This document shows positions 8,744 through 17,472 of a DNA stretch of 64,000 bases, one piece after another. Location of the stretch: assembly GCF_001425605.1 (NCBI RefSeq), contig NZ_LMRG01000012.1:889-64888 (forward strand). The letters are read 5' to 3'. Numbering within the stretch: position 1 is the stretch's first letter; each line of letters starts with the position of its first letter. The DNA comes from Rhizobium sp. Leaf453 (lineage in GTDB: Bacteria > Pseudomonadota > Alphaproteobacteria > Rhizobiales > Rhizobiaceae). A program made the position numbers and the translations under genes. Under the pieces are notes generated by a model. It was not told the DNA's origin. It did not search any database and saw only the letters and a program-made list of their open reading frames with translations.

Positions 8744-9745
8744 ATGTCACATCTGCCATCGCAGACAGATCTCTCCACCGTCGCCCGCATCGAATGGCAG
8801 ACGGTGGCACTCGCGCTCGTCATCTATGGTGGCTTCTTCGCCGCCACCTGGTTCTGGCAGTCGCTGCCGCTTGTCGTCGTGATTGCTCTCGGCGGATGGC
8901 TGATCGCCTGGCATGGATCGTTGCAACATGAGGTGATCCACGGTCACCCGACCCGCCGCCGCGTCATCAATGACGCCATCGGCTGGCCACCTTTGTCTCT
9001 CTGGCTGCCCTATACCATCTATCGCGAGGGCCATCTCACCCATCACCGCGACGAGCACCTGACGGACCCGATCGAAGATCCGGAATCGTCCTACTTCACC
9101 CAAACCGCTTGGGAGCGGATGGGCAGCTTCGGCCGCCTGCTCGCCGCCTGGAACACGACGCTCTTCGGCCGTCTGACGCTCGGACCATTAGTGATGATCG
9201 TCAATTTCCTTGCTGAAGAGGCAAACTTGATCCTCAAAGGTGACCGGCAGCGCGCAGCATTGTGGACGCGGCACACGCTTGGTGTCGCCGCCGTCCTCTT
9301 CTGGGTGCTGTGGGTGTGCGTCATGCCGCTCTGGCTTTATCTCTTCGGTTTCGTCTATGTCGGCGCGGCGCTCAGCCGCCTACGCTCCTATGCCGAGCAC
9401 CGCTATGCCGATCATCACGACGAGCGCACGGCCATCGTTGAAAACAGCCCGCTCTTCGGCTTGTTGTTTCTCTACAACAACCTGCATGTACTGCATCACC
9501 AGCGGCCGGCACTTCCTTGGTATCGCATCCCCGGCCTCTATCGCCGACACAGGAATACGCTGGTCGCGATCAATGGCGGGCTTGTCTATGACGGCTATTG
9601 GGAGATTGCCCGCCGCTTCCTGCTGAAGCCTCACGATGATCCACGTCATCCGCGATATCTGAAGGTGAAAGGTGAACCTGCGAATGAGATCGGAGGCGCT
9701 TGGCTTGTGGCAGGCGGCGAAGCTGGCGTCAAAAGCAGTCCGTGA
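8744..9745 (+). CDS. Fatty-acid-desaturase-family membrane di-iron oxygenase
   Basis: Integral membrane enzyme of 333 residues with the three histidine clusters of the desaturase/hydroxylase superfamily: HEVIH, HLTHH and HVLHH, plus a further HRYADHH. Hydrophobic helices lie at about residues 27-65 and in the middle (AAVLFWVLWVCVMPLWLYLF). The ATG at 8744 is chosen because the 12 residues upstream are unconserved-looking and the first hydrophobic segment then sits normally. The family includes acyl-lipid desaturases, alkane hydroxylases and the rhizopine oxygenase MocD. Beside a peptide/opine transporter, a MocD-like oxygenation of an imported small molecule is as likely as lipid desaturation. 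Confidence 0.85.
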   Translation: MSHLPSQTDLSTVARIEWQTVALALVIYGGFFAATWFWQSLPLVVVIALGGWLIAWHGSLQHEVIHGHPTRRRVINDAIGWPPLSLWLPYTIYREGHLTHHRDEHLTDPIEDPESSYFTQTAWERMGSFGRLLAAWNTTLFGRLTLGPLVMIVNFLAEEANLILKGDRQRAALWTRHTLGVAAVLFWVLWVCVMPLWLYLFGFVYVGAALSRLRSYAEHRYADHHDERTAIVENSPLFGLLFLYNNLHVLHHQRPALPWYRIPGLYRRHRNTLVAINGGLVYDGYWEIARRFLLKPHDDPRHPRYLKVKGEPANEIGGAWLVAGGEAGVKSSP

Positions 9746-9889
9746 AAACCATCCAAGGATACGATCTTTCTTGAAATGAAATTCCCTTTCGTTTCCGCAA
9801 ATTGCTGTGAATCGCGATATCACGGAAGGGCAGGGGTAAATAATATCACGTCATGACGCCGATGATCGGCATCGATACAGGAGAGTGAA

Positions 9890-11386
9890 ATGAGCCGTTC
9901 CAAAACCCGCAACCTCGTGCTGACGACGGCGCTTGCGGCTGCCCTTGCGTGGGTGAGCCCCGTTCTGGCTGCGGAAAGCGACCCGGATGCGACCGTGAAC
10001 ATCGGGTCGCTCTATGAGCCCCAGAACCTCGATAACACCGCAGGTGCTGGTCAGGGCATCAATGAAGCCTTCAACGGCAACGTTTATGAAGCGCTGTTCC
10101 GGCTGACGGATGCGGGCACGGTCGAGCCATCGCTCGCCAAGGATACGAAGGTCAGCGAAGACGGCCTGACCTACACTTTCACGCTGCAGTCGGGCGTGAC
10201 TTTCCATTCCGGCGCGCCGCTCACCTCGAAAGATGTCAAGTTCTCGATCGAGCGCGTTACGGCCGAAGCGTCGAAGAGCTCACGCAAGAACAGCCTGAAA
10301 ACCATCACCGGCGTCGAGACGCCGGATGACGCGACGGTCGTGGTGAAGCTCGCCTCGCGTTCGATCTCGCTGCCCTACAATCTCAGCTACGTTTGGATCG
10401 CCAACGACGAGGCAACGGACTTCCAGTCGAAGGAAGACGGCACCGGCCCGTACGCGTTGCAGGAATGGCGTCGCGGCTCCTCGCTCGCTATCGCCCGTTT
10501 CGATAAATACTGGGGTGAAAAACCGAAGAACGCGGAAGTGGTCTTCCAGTATTTCACCGAGGCGACCGCGCTGAACAATGCACTCCTGACCGGCGCGGTC
10601 GATATCATCACCTCTGTCCAGAGCCCGGATTCGCTAGCCCAGTTCAAGGACAATCCGGAATTTACCGTCAGCGAAGGCAAGTCCACGACGAAGCTGCTGC
10701 TCGCCTACAATGACCGCGTTGCCCCTTTCGACAACGTGAAAGTCCGCAAGGCGCTTGCCCGTGGCATTGATGATGCGAAACTGCTGAAGGCCGTCTGGGG
10801 TGATTATGGCACGCTGATCGGCTCCTTCGTGCCGCCGACGGACGCCTGGTACGCCGATCTGACCAAGGTCGATGCCTATGACCCGGAAAGCGCCAAGGCC
10901 CTGCTCAAGGAAGCCGGCTATCCCGATGGCTTCACCTTCACCATCGACACGCCGAACTACGACCCGCATCCGATCGCCGCACAGTTCATCCAGAGCGAAC
11001 TGGCAAAGATCGGTGTAAAGGTCGAGATCAACGTCATCACGGCCAACGAATGGTACACGAAGGTCTACAAGGCCCATGACTTCCAGGCGACCCTGCAGGA
11101 GCACGTCAATCACCGCGATATCGTCTTCTACGGCAACCCGGATTTCTACTGGGGCTACAATAACCCGAAGGTTGTCGACCTGATCAAGCAGGCCGAAGCA
11201 AGCGCCACAGAAGCAGAACAGACGGAAAAGCTGAAGGAAGCCAACACGATCATCGCCGAGGATGCAGCCAGCAACTGGTTCTACCTCTATCCGCAGATCG
11301 TCGTTTCCAAGGCAACGGTGAGTGGCTATCCGCTGAACGGCCTCAACTCGCAGTTCTTCGCCTACGGCATCACCAAGGCTGAATAA
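9890..11386 (+). CDS. Family-5 extracellular substrate-binding protein, second importer
   Basis: Periplasmic receptor of 498 residues with a Sec signal peptide (hydrophobic core about 8-22, cleavage near PVLA-A) and the SBP_bac_5 fold. Recognisable segments are LQSGVTFHSG, DVKFSIERVT and NVKVRKALARGIDD. GGAGAG lies just before the ATG. It heads a five-gene plus-strand operon (receptor, two permeases, two ATPases) that parallels the minus-strand importer but is clearly a different paralogue. The gap from the desaturase gene is 144 bases, so shared transcription is possible. No copy of the dyad operator was found directly upstream. Confidence 0.93.
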   Translation: MSRSKTRNLVLTTALAAALAWVSPVLAAESDPDATVNIGSLYEPQNLDNTAGAGQGINEAFNGNVYEALFRLTDAGTVEPSLAKDTKVSEDGLTYTFTLQSGVTFHSGAPLTSKDVKFSIERVTAEASKSSRKNSLKTITGVETPDDATVVVKLASRSISLPYNLSYVWIANDEATDFQSKEDGTGPYALQEWRRGSSLAIARFDKYWGEKPKNAEVVFQYFTEATALNNALLTGAVDIITSVQSPDSLAQFKDNPEFTVSEGKSTTKLLLAYNDRVAPFDNVKVRKALARGIDDAKLLKAVWGDYGTLIGSFVPPTDAWYADLTKVDAYDPESAKALLKEAGYPDGFTFTIDTPNYDPHPIAAQFIQSELAKIGVKVEINVITANEWYTKVYKAHDFQATLQEHVNHRDIVFYGNPDFYWGYNNPKVVDLIKQAEASATEAEQTEKLKEANTIIAEDAASNWFYLYPQIVVSKATVSGYPLNGLNSQFFAYGITKAE

Positions 11387-11468
11387 CTGCGGCGAAACCG
11401 GATGCTCGACACAGGACGCCGCCCGGCCTATATGCTCGGACGGCGTCCGCGCATGAGAGGTCAAGACC

Positions 11469-12434
11469 ATACTTTCCTACATTCTCCGCCGATCCGTCAT
11501 TCTGGCGTTGTCGGTCGTCATCACAGCCGTCATCCTGTTCGTCTTGCTGCGTCTTCTGCCGGGTGACCCTGCCAATGCGCTGGTGTCCGTCGGGGCGGAC
11601 GCGGCGCAGATCGAGGCCGCGCGCAAGCAGGTGGGCTCCGACCTGCCGCTCTACGAACAATTCCTGCGTTTTGCCGGAAGCCTCGCGCGCTTCGATCTCG
11701 GCCAGTCCTTCGTGAGCGGTGCGCCAGTGCTGGATGAAATCGGCAAGCGGCTGATCGTCACCGTACCGCTGACGCTGATGGCCTTTGTCGTTGCGATCGC
11801 GATCGCTGTTCCGCTCGGCATCCTCTCCGTCATCCGCCAGAACAGGTGGTATGGCGCGCTAATTTCGGTCATTTCCCAGCTCGGTATTGCCATTCCCGTG
11901 TTCTGGATCGGCATTCTTCTGGTGACGGTCTTTGCCGTCAATCTCAGGCTATTTCCCTCAGGCGGCTTTCCGTCACGCGGCTGGCTCGTGCCCGGCAAAG
12001 CGCTTCAGTCGCTCGTTCTCCCGGTTGCCACCATCGCTATGGTGATGTCGGCATCCCTCATCCGCTATGTGCGCTCCGCGACCCAGGATGTGCTCGGCAG
12101 CGATTACCTGCGCACAGCCCGCGCGCTCGGCGCCACATTCACGGAAGCGCTGATCCGCCATGGCATTCGCAATGGCGCCGTGCCGGTTATTTCGGTTCTC
12201 GGCATCGAACTGGCCTCGACCCTGCTCGGCGCCGTCGTTGTGGAGCGGGTCTTTGCGCTGCCGGGGCTTGGCTCCATGCTGTTGCTCGGTATCGAGCAGC
12301 GCGACTATCCCAATGTGCAGGGCGTGTTGTTTGTTTCGACATTGCTGGTGCTGCTTGTCGGCTTCGCAGCTGACCTGATCCAGCGTCTGATCGATCCGCG
12401 TCTGCGCGGCCGGATTTCGGGAGGTGGAGCATGA
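11469..12434 (+). CDS. Peptide/opine ABC permease (DppB type) with apparent ATA start
   Basis: Permease of about 321 residues carrying the RLLPGDPA motif and the conserved VVERVFALPGLGSMLLLGI segment. The frame has no ATG, GTG or TTG at the family's normal N-terminus. The codons read ATA CTT TCC TAC ATT CTC CGC CGA, aligning with the usual M-L-S-Y-I-L-R-R, and GAGAGG lies eight bases before the ATA. The next conventional start is TTG at 11508, which has no ribosome site and would remove 13 residues ahead of the first helix. Either ATA initiates, the start has mutated from ATG, or the base is a sequencing error. It is followed by a coupled DppC-type gene. Confidence 0.85.
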   Translation: MLSYILRRSVILALSVVITAVILFVLLRLLPGDPANALVSVGADAAQIEAARKQVGSDLPLYEQFLRFAGSLARFDLGQSFVSGAPVLDEIGKRLIVTVPLTLMAFVVAIAIAVPLGILSVIRQNRWYGALISVISQLGIAIPVFWIGILLVTVFAVNLRLFPSGGFPSRGWLVPGKALQSLVLPVATIAMVMSASLIRYVRSATQDVLGSDYLRTARALGATFTEALIRHGIRNGAVPVISVLGIELASTLLGAVVVERVFALPGLGSMLLLGIEQRDYPNVQGVLFVSTLLVLLVGFAADLIQRLIDPRLRGRISGGGA

Positions 12435-13294
12435 GCGCTTCCGATCCCGTCATCTCAGCAGAAAATGCGCCTCGCCAAGCAAGTATTCCATGGCTGCTTG
12501 TGGCGGGCGGTATTCTCGCTGGCATGCACTTGCTAGTAGCCCTGCTTTCCCTCGTCTGGACGCCTTACGGTGTAGGCGACATGGTGGGCGGACGGCTCGA
12601 AGGACCGTCGCTCGCCCATTGGGCCGGCACGGACAGGCTTGGTCGTGATCTCATGAGCCAGATCATGGTCGGCTCGCGCATTGCGCTTGTCGTCGGTTGC
12701 GGAGCGGTCGCACTCGGGGCATTGATCGGTGTTACCGTCGGCGTTCTTGCCGCCTTTGCCACCTGCACGCTGGATGATGTGCTGGCGGCAGCCCTCGATA
12801 TCCTCATCGCCTTCCCGACGCTGCTCTTGGCCATGCTGATCGTCGCTTCGGGAGATGGCGCCAGCCTTTGGACAGCGATCCTCGCTATCGGCATCGCCGG
12901 TTCGGCCATCGTGGCGCGTCTGTCGCGTATCCTTGCAAAACGTATTCTCGCCATGGATTACATCACGGCCGCGCGCATCTCAGGCACGTCCTGGCCGGGC
13001 ATCGTGCGCATCCATGTGCTGCCGAACATCTGGCCGACGCTGATCGTCAACTTCGCGCTGCAATTCGGGCTTGCTGTCATCGCAGAGGCATCGCTCTCCT
13101 ATCTCGGGCTTGGTGCACCACCGCCGAATGCCTCCTGGGGCCGACTGCTGCAGGAGGCACAGGCTTCCGTTTACACCGCTCCCTTTGGTGCCATCGCACC
13201 CGGCCTTGCGCTGGTGTCGCTGGTCATCGGCCTCAACCTCTTTGCTGATGGCCTGCGCGAGGTCGCCGATCCGACCCGCAGGAGGAGCCGATGA
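12431..13294 (+). CDS. Peptide/opine ABC permease (DppC type), second importer
   Basis: Inner-membrane permease of 287 residues whose ATG overlaps the previous stop (ATGA). The family marker HWAGTDRLGRDLMSQ follows the first periplasmic segment. Later helices and the coupling segment (SGTSWPGIVRIHVLPN) are intact, as is the EASLSYLGLGAPPP loop typical of DppC. It forms the transmembrane pore with the DppB-type subunit. Confidence 0.93.
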   Translation: MSASDPVISAENAPRQASIPWLLVAGGILAGMHLLVALLSLVWTPYGVGDMVGGRLEGPSLAHWAGTDRLGRDLMSQIMVGSRIALVVGCGAVALGALIGVTVGVLAAFATCTLDDVLAAALDILIAFPTLLLAMLIVASGDGASLWTAILAIGIAGSAIVARLSRILAKRILAMDYITAARISGTSWPGIVRIHVLPNIWPTLIVNFALQFGLAVIAEASLSYLGLGAPPPNASWGRLLQEAQASVYTAPFGAIAPGLALVSLVIGLNLFADGLREVADPTRRRSR

Positions 13295-14100
13295 GCCCGC
13301 TGCTATCCGTCGAAAATCTGCACATCCGCACGCCCAATCGTTCGCTGGTTTCCGGCATCTCTTTCTCGATCGCCGCCGGTGAGCGGGTCGGGCTGATCGG
13401 CGAATCCGGTTCCGGCAAATCGCTGACCGCTCTTGCCGTGCTCGGCTTGCTACCGGAAGCGATGCGGGTCGGCGGTTCGATTGCGCTGGACGGTCATCAG
13501 GTGGTGGGCGCGCGCGACCGCGATCTCGTGCCTTTGCGGGGGACCACCATTGCCGCCGTCTTTCAGGAACCGATGACGGCGCTCGATCCGCTGATGCGGA
13601 TTGGCCAGCAGGTGGCGGAGGTGGTGAAACGCAGGGCGCTGCGGGATGCAAAGCCTCTCGGCAAGACCGAGATATCGGAACGGGTGATGGCTCTGTTGGA
13701 ACGTGTCGCGCTGCCGGAAGCGCACCGGATCGCCCGCGCGTTCCCACACGAGATTTCCGGTGGTCAGCGCCAGCGGGCAGCCATCGCCATGGCGCTCGCC
13801 TGCCGTCCAAAGCTGCTGATTGCCGACGAGCCGACAACGGCGCTCGACGTCACGACCCAGATGGAAATCCTGCAATTGCTCGAAGGGTTGGTCCGCGACG
13901 AGGCGATGGGCCTGCTGTTCATCAGTCACGACCTGCCGGTGGTCGCAAGCGTCACCACCCGCGCGTTGGTCATGCGCCATGGAACCCTAATCGAGGAGGG
14001 ACCGGTTTCGACCCTTTTCAGCCAGCCGTCCCATCCCTATACCGCCGATCTGGTCGCCGCTGCCCGCGCTTTCGACAGAGCCCTGGAGATGACGCCATGA
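13291..14100 (+). CDS. Peptide/opine ABC ATPase (DppD type, short form), second importer
   Basis: ATPase of 269 residues, linked by an ATGA overlap to the permease. Walker A is GESGSGKSL, the signature is ISGGQRQR and Walker B is [12 protein letters not shown]. The protein ends soon after the SHPYTADLV segment and lacks the cysteine-bearing C-terminal extension present in the other DppD-type ATPase of this window. It is therefore nearer the short nickel/glutathione-type ATPases in length. Confidence 0.92.
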   Translation: MSPLLSVENLHIRTPNRSLVSGISFSIAAGERVGLIGESGSGKSLTALAVLGLLPEAMRVGGSIALDGHQVVGARDRDLVPLRGTTIAAVFQEPMTALDPLMRIGQQVAEVVKRRALRDAKPLGKTEISERVMALLERVALPEAHRIARAFPHEISGGQRQRAAIAMALACRPKLLIADEPTTALDVTTQMEILQLLEGLVRDEAMGLLFISHDLPVVASVTTRALVMRHGTLIEEGPVSTLFSQPSHPYTADLVAAARAFDRALEMTP

Positions 14101-14849
14101 CCCTTCTCGATGTCTCCGGCGTTTCGTTTGCCTATGGCGGCAGCAAGACGGTGCTGCAGGGCATGGACCTCTCCTTCCATGCCGGCAGCAACCTCGGCAT
14201 TGTCGGTGAATCCGGCTCCGGCAAGACGACGCTTCTGAAGCTGCTGCTCGGATTGGAGCGCGCTTCCGCCGGCACGGTCTTCTTTAGAGGTCAAACCCTC
14301 GACACCCGTGATCGCGGTTTCATGCGCGGCTTTCGCCGCAGCGTGCAGGCGGTTTTTCAGGATCCCTATTCGTCGCTCGATCCGCGCCAGCGGGTGTTTG
14401 ATATCATTGCCGAACCGTTACGCTCGCTGAAGATCGAAACCGACATCGCGGAAGCGGTTGCCGGAGCCTTGCGCGACGTCGATCTGCCCGCCGACGCTGC
14501 CCGCCGCTATCCGCACGAGTTTTCCGGCGGCCAGCGCCAGCGTATCGCTATTGCCCGTGCGATCGTTGCCCGACCCGAAATCATCATCGCCGACGAAGTG
14601 GTGAGTGCGCTCGATCTCTCCACCCGTACCCGTATTATCGACCTCATGCGCACATTGTCGTCGCGGATGACGTTTATCGTCGTCTCACACGATATCGCTC
14701 TCGTGGCCTTGCTTTGCGAGCAAATGGTGGTGCTGGAGAAAGGCCGTATTGTCGAACAGGGCGTGACGCGCGACCTGCTCTCCCGCCCTGCTCATCCTTA
14801 TACGCAAAGACTGCTTGCGAGCATGCCGAGGATGCCTGTGCCAGGCTGA
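14097..14849 (+). CDS. Peptide/opine ABC ATPase (DppF type, short form), second importer
   Basis: Last gene of the plus-strand importer, 250 residues, joined by an ATGA overlap to the DppD-type gene. Walker A is GESGSGKTT, the signature is FSGGQRQR, and the Walker B region is IIIADEVVSALD. In Walker B the usual Pro-Thr after the catalytic Glu is replaced by Val-Val, while the Asp and Glu are kept. The C-terminal extension is absent, as in its partner. Confidence 0.92.
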   Translation: MTLLDVSGVSFAYGGSKTVLQGMDLSFHAGSNLGIVGESGSGKTTLLKLLLGLERASAGTVFFRGQTLDTRDRGFMRGFRRSVQAVFQDPYSSLDPRQRVFDIIAEPLRSLKIETDIAEAVAGALRDVDLPADAARRYPHEFSGGQRQRIAIARAIVARPEIIIADEVVSALDLSTRTRIIDLMRTLSSRMTFIVVSHDIALVALLCEQMVVLEKGRIVEQGVTRDLLSRPAHPYTQRLLASMPRMPVPG

Positions 14850-15392
14850 GGGTGTATGCGCCTTGCGACGTTGGCGGACGACCTCATTTGCTGATCTGAC
14901 GCAGTGCATCACATCTGAAATCGCCGCTGAGATTGGCTTTGCACGTAAAGACTTCCCGACCTCAAGATTGCGAAAGAAGGCATCGACATCTCGCCGGTCC
15001 CGATGCTGGAGGAGCGTGGCCTTTTGCAAGATTGCATAGGGCAAGGAAGTCTGCTTAAGCCGTTTTTTTTGAGGAAAATAACCGCCCGCCGTCCCGACAT
15101 CCACGCAATCTTGCATCGCGAGCGATCGATCGGAATCCGGCATGACATCAAGGCCGGTATAATTTTTCACGGCGCGGGATAGCTGACACACATATTGGTG
15201 CGAGGTCGAATGCGGCAATCTTGGCACTTGGCAGGACTGACGACGGACCAACGCGACCATTAGAGGTTAAAATGGTTCCTGATTTTAATCCGGAAGTATA
15301 GCTCGTGCCAACGAACTTATCCTATTGCGGCACCAAGTGAAGAAGTCGAGCTTTTCCCACACGAGGGTGCAGTGCGAAATAAATTTCTTTGC
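14850..15392. other. 540-bp gap, no supported gene (possible gene decay)
   Basis: No frame gives a recognisable protein. A plus-strand frame at about 14960-15180 is open and reads plausibly for about 70 codons but has no credible start. The long minus-strand frame overlaps the end of the ATPase gene and looks random. A run of eight T occurs at about 15063-15070. The right end holds the promoter region of the aminotransferase gene. Confidence 0.4.
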
Positions 15393-15407
15393 CTATAGAA
15401 ATTATAG
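15393..15407. promoter_or_regulatory. Palindromic operator, copy 3 (CTATAGAAATTATAG)
   Basis: An exact CTAT-N7-ATAG match 48 bp before the aminotransferase ATG at 15456. The first 14 bases are identical to copy 5 upstream of sfnB, which argues for a true shared protein-binding site rather than chance AT-richness. Confidence 0.7.
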
Positions 15408-15455
15408 ATAATACGTTCAAGGCCATTGAAAATCGTTCAATGGTTTTGCGACGTT

Positions 15456-16631
15456 ATGGTCAATTCCGTCTTCGGTGCCGCAGGCACCTCCATTTTCGAA
15501 GAGATGTCACGGCTTTCCGCCGAGGCGGGATCGATCAATCTCGGTCAGGGTTTTCCCGAGGCCCTCGAGCCGGAAGAACTGATCGAGGCCGCCGTTGCAG
15601 CGCTTCGCGAAGGGCCACATCAATATCCGCCGATGATGGGTATTCCGGCGCTGCGAAAAGCTGTCGCGGATAATACCTTGCGCTTCTTCGGTGAGAGGGT
15701 CGACTGGGAGCAGGAGGTGCTGGTCACCTCCGGCGCGACCGAAGCTTTGACCGATGCCTTCTTCGGCCTGCTCGACACCGGTGACGAGGCGATTGTGCTG
15801 GAGCCGGTCTATGACGCCTACAATCTCCTGATCCGCCGGGCCGCCGCGGTACCGGTTCCCGTGCGACTGGAGCCACCCCATTGGCGTCTGACGGCTGACA
15901 AGCTGGAGGCGGCGATCACGCCCCGCACGAAAATCATCGTGCTCAATACGCCGATGAACCCCATTGGCAAGGTCTTCGACGACGAAGAGCTTGCAGGCTT
16001 GCGCGACGTGGTGCTGAAGCATGGCCTGACCATCGTTTCGGACGAGGTTTACGAGCATCTGGTCTTCGACGGTGCACACCATCGTTCGCCGTTTTTCCTG
16101 CCGGAGTTGCGCGGCCGCACCGTGCGCATCGGTTCGGCCGGCAAGACATTTTCCGTTACCGGCTGGAAGGTCGGTTACGTGACGGCGGAGCCCCATCTCC
16201 TGCGGCCGATCGCCCGCGCCCATCAGTTCATCACCTTTACGACGCCGCCTGCCTTGCAGGCTGCCGTCTCCGTCGGTCTCGCCTTGCCGGACAGCTATTT
16301 TGACGGATTGAAGAAAGGACTCGCGGAGCGCCGCGACCTCCTGGTGTCCGGCCTGCGTGCGGTTGGCTTCGCGGTCGATCCCGCCGAGGCCACCTATTTC
16401 GCCGTCGCCGATCGCAGCGATTTTGCGCCGGAGGAAGACGATCTTGTCTTCTCGCGGCGCCTGACGCTGGAGGCCGGCGTGACACCCGTGCCGATCTCCT
16501 CCTTTTACGGCAAACGCGACGTCACCAGCCACATCCGCTTCTGCTTCGCCAAGCGCACCGAGACGCTGACCGAAGCCGTGCGACGGCTCGTGGCCTGGCG
16601 CGATGGGCGCGGCTGGAAGGCGGCGTCCTGA
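15456..16631 (+). CDS. Class I/II PLP aminotransferase, methionine/aromatic type
   Basis: Fold-type I aminotransferase of 391 residues. The signature NTPMNPIGKVF and the PLP-lysine motif SAGKTFSVTGWKVGY are present, as is the C-terminal IRFCFAK arginine. Length and motifs resemble E. coli YbdL and other methionine/kynurenine aminotransferases. A methionine role fits the metQNI importer that follows 49 bases later. The start is placed at the ATG at 15456, just before the conserved FGAAGTSIFEEMS region; a TTG at 15426 is an alternative. Methionine transamination would give 4-methylthio-2-oxobutyrate. The substrate is inferred. Confidence 0.88.
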   Translation: MVNSVFGAAGTSIFEEMSRLSAEAGSINLGQGFPEALEPEELIEAAVAALREGPHQYPPMMGIPALRKAVADNTLRFFGERVDWEQEVLVTSGATEALTDAFFGLLDTGDEAIVLEPVYDAYNLLIRRAAAVPVPVRLEPPHWRLTADKLEAAITPRTKIIVLNTPMNPIGKVFDDEELAGLRDVVLKHGLTIVSDEVYEHLVFDGAHHRSPFFLPELRGRTVRIGSAGKTFSVTGWKVGYVTAEPHLLRPIARAHQFITFTTPPALQAAVSVGLALPDSYFDGLKKGLAERRDLLVSGLRAVGFAVDPAEATYFAVADRSDFAPEEDDLVFSRRLTLEAGVTPVPISSFYGKRDVTSHIRFCFAKRTETLTEAVRRLVAWRDGRGWKAAS

Positions 16632-16680
16632 GCCTGAATTCTTCTCGTCTCATCCACTGCATAAATGGGGAAACCAACTG

Positions 16681-17469
16681 ATGAATCGTCGTTCCTTGCT
16701 TATCCTGCCGGCATTGGCCCTGTTTTTGGGAACAGTCGCTTCTGCTTCAGCTGAAAAGATCCGCTTCGGCGTCACTGCCGGCCCGCATGCGCAGATCGCC
16801 GACGCCATCGTGCCGATCGCCAAGGCCAAGGGCCTCGATATCGAAGTCATCGAGTTTTCCGATGGCGCGCTTATCGACCCGGCCACCAATGATGGCGACC
16901 TCGATGCCAACGGCTTCCAGCACACGCCTTATCTCGACCAGCAGAACCGCGACCGTGGCCTGGCGGTTGTCTCGGTCGGCAAGACGGTGCTGCTGCCGAT
17001 GGCTGGGTATTCGAAGAAATACAAGACACTGACCGAACTGCCCGAAGGGGCTCAGGTGACGATCCCCAACGACCCGAGCAATCTTGGCCGCGCGCTGAAG
17101 CTGCTGGAGAAGGGCGGGCTGATCAAGCTCGCTGCCGGCGTCTCTTTCAAGGCGACCGAACTGGATGTCATCGAGAACCCGAAAAACATCAGGCTCATCC
17201 CACTCGAAACCGCGCAGTTGCCTCGTTCTCTGGAAGATGTCGATTTCTCCGTCATCACCTCGCATTTCGCCCTCAGCGCCGGTCTCGTGCCGACCCGTGA
17301 CAGCATCCTCATCGAAGACCAGCTTTCAGATTATCATTGCCTGATCGGTGTTGCCGAGAAGAACAAGGGCGCCCCCTGGGTCAAGACGCTGGTCGAAGCC
17401 TATCAGTCGCCGGAGGTGAAGTCGTTCATCGAGGCCAAGTTTGGTGGCAACGTCATCCCGGTCTGGTAA
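16681..17469 (+). CDS. metQ: Methionine-binding lipoprotein-family protein MetQ
   Basis: Periplasmic substrate-binding protein of 262 residues of the NlpA/MetQ family. It has a signal peptide with a hydrophobic core at about residues 5-20 and cleavage near SASA-E. Family motifs are KIRFGVTAGPHA, LDANGFQHTPYLDQ and a closing AKFGGNVIPVW. No lipobox cysteine is seen, so it may be soluble in the periplasm rather than a lipoprotein. The ATG follows GGGGAAACC. It is the first gene of metQNI; metN begins three bases after its stop. Confidence 0.95.
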   Translation: MNRRSLLILPALALFLGTVASASAEKIRFGVTAGPHAQIADAIVPIAKAKGLDIEVIEFSDGALIDPATNDGDLDANGFQHTPYLDQQNRDRGLAVVSVGKTVLLPMAGYSKKYKTLTELPEGAQVTIPNDPSNLGRALKLLEKGGLIKLAAGVSFKATELDVIENPKNIRLIPLETAQLPRSLEDVDFSVITSHFALSAGLVPTRDSILIEDQLSDYHCLIGVAEKNKGAPWVKTLVEAYQSPEVKSFIEAKFGGNVIPVW

Positions 17470-17472
17470 GTC

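Noticed and set aside
14685-15260. Minus-strand frame of 191 codons spanning the gap after the second importer
   Set aside because: Overlaps the ATPase coding end, has random-looking composition and no motif.
15507-16532. Minus-strand frame of 341 codons in the aminotransferase gene
   Set aside because: Antisense to a gene with complete PLP motifs; composition explained by the opposite strand.
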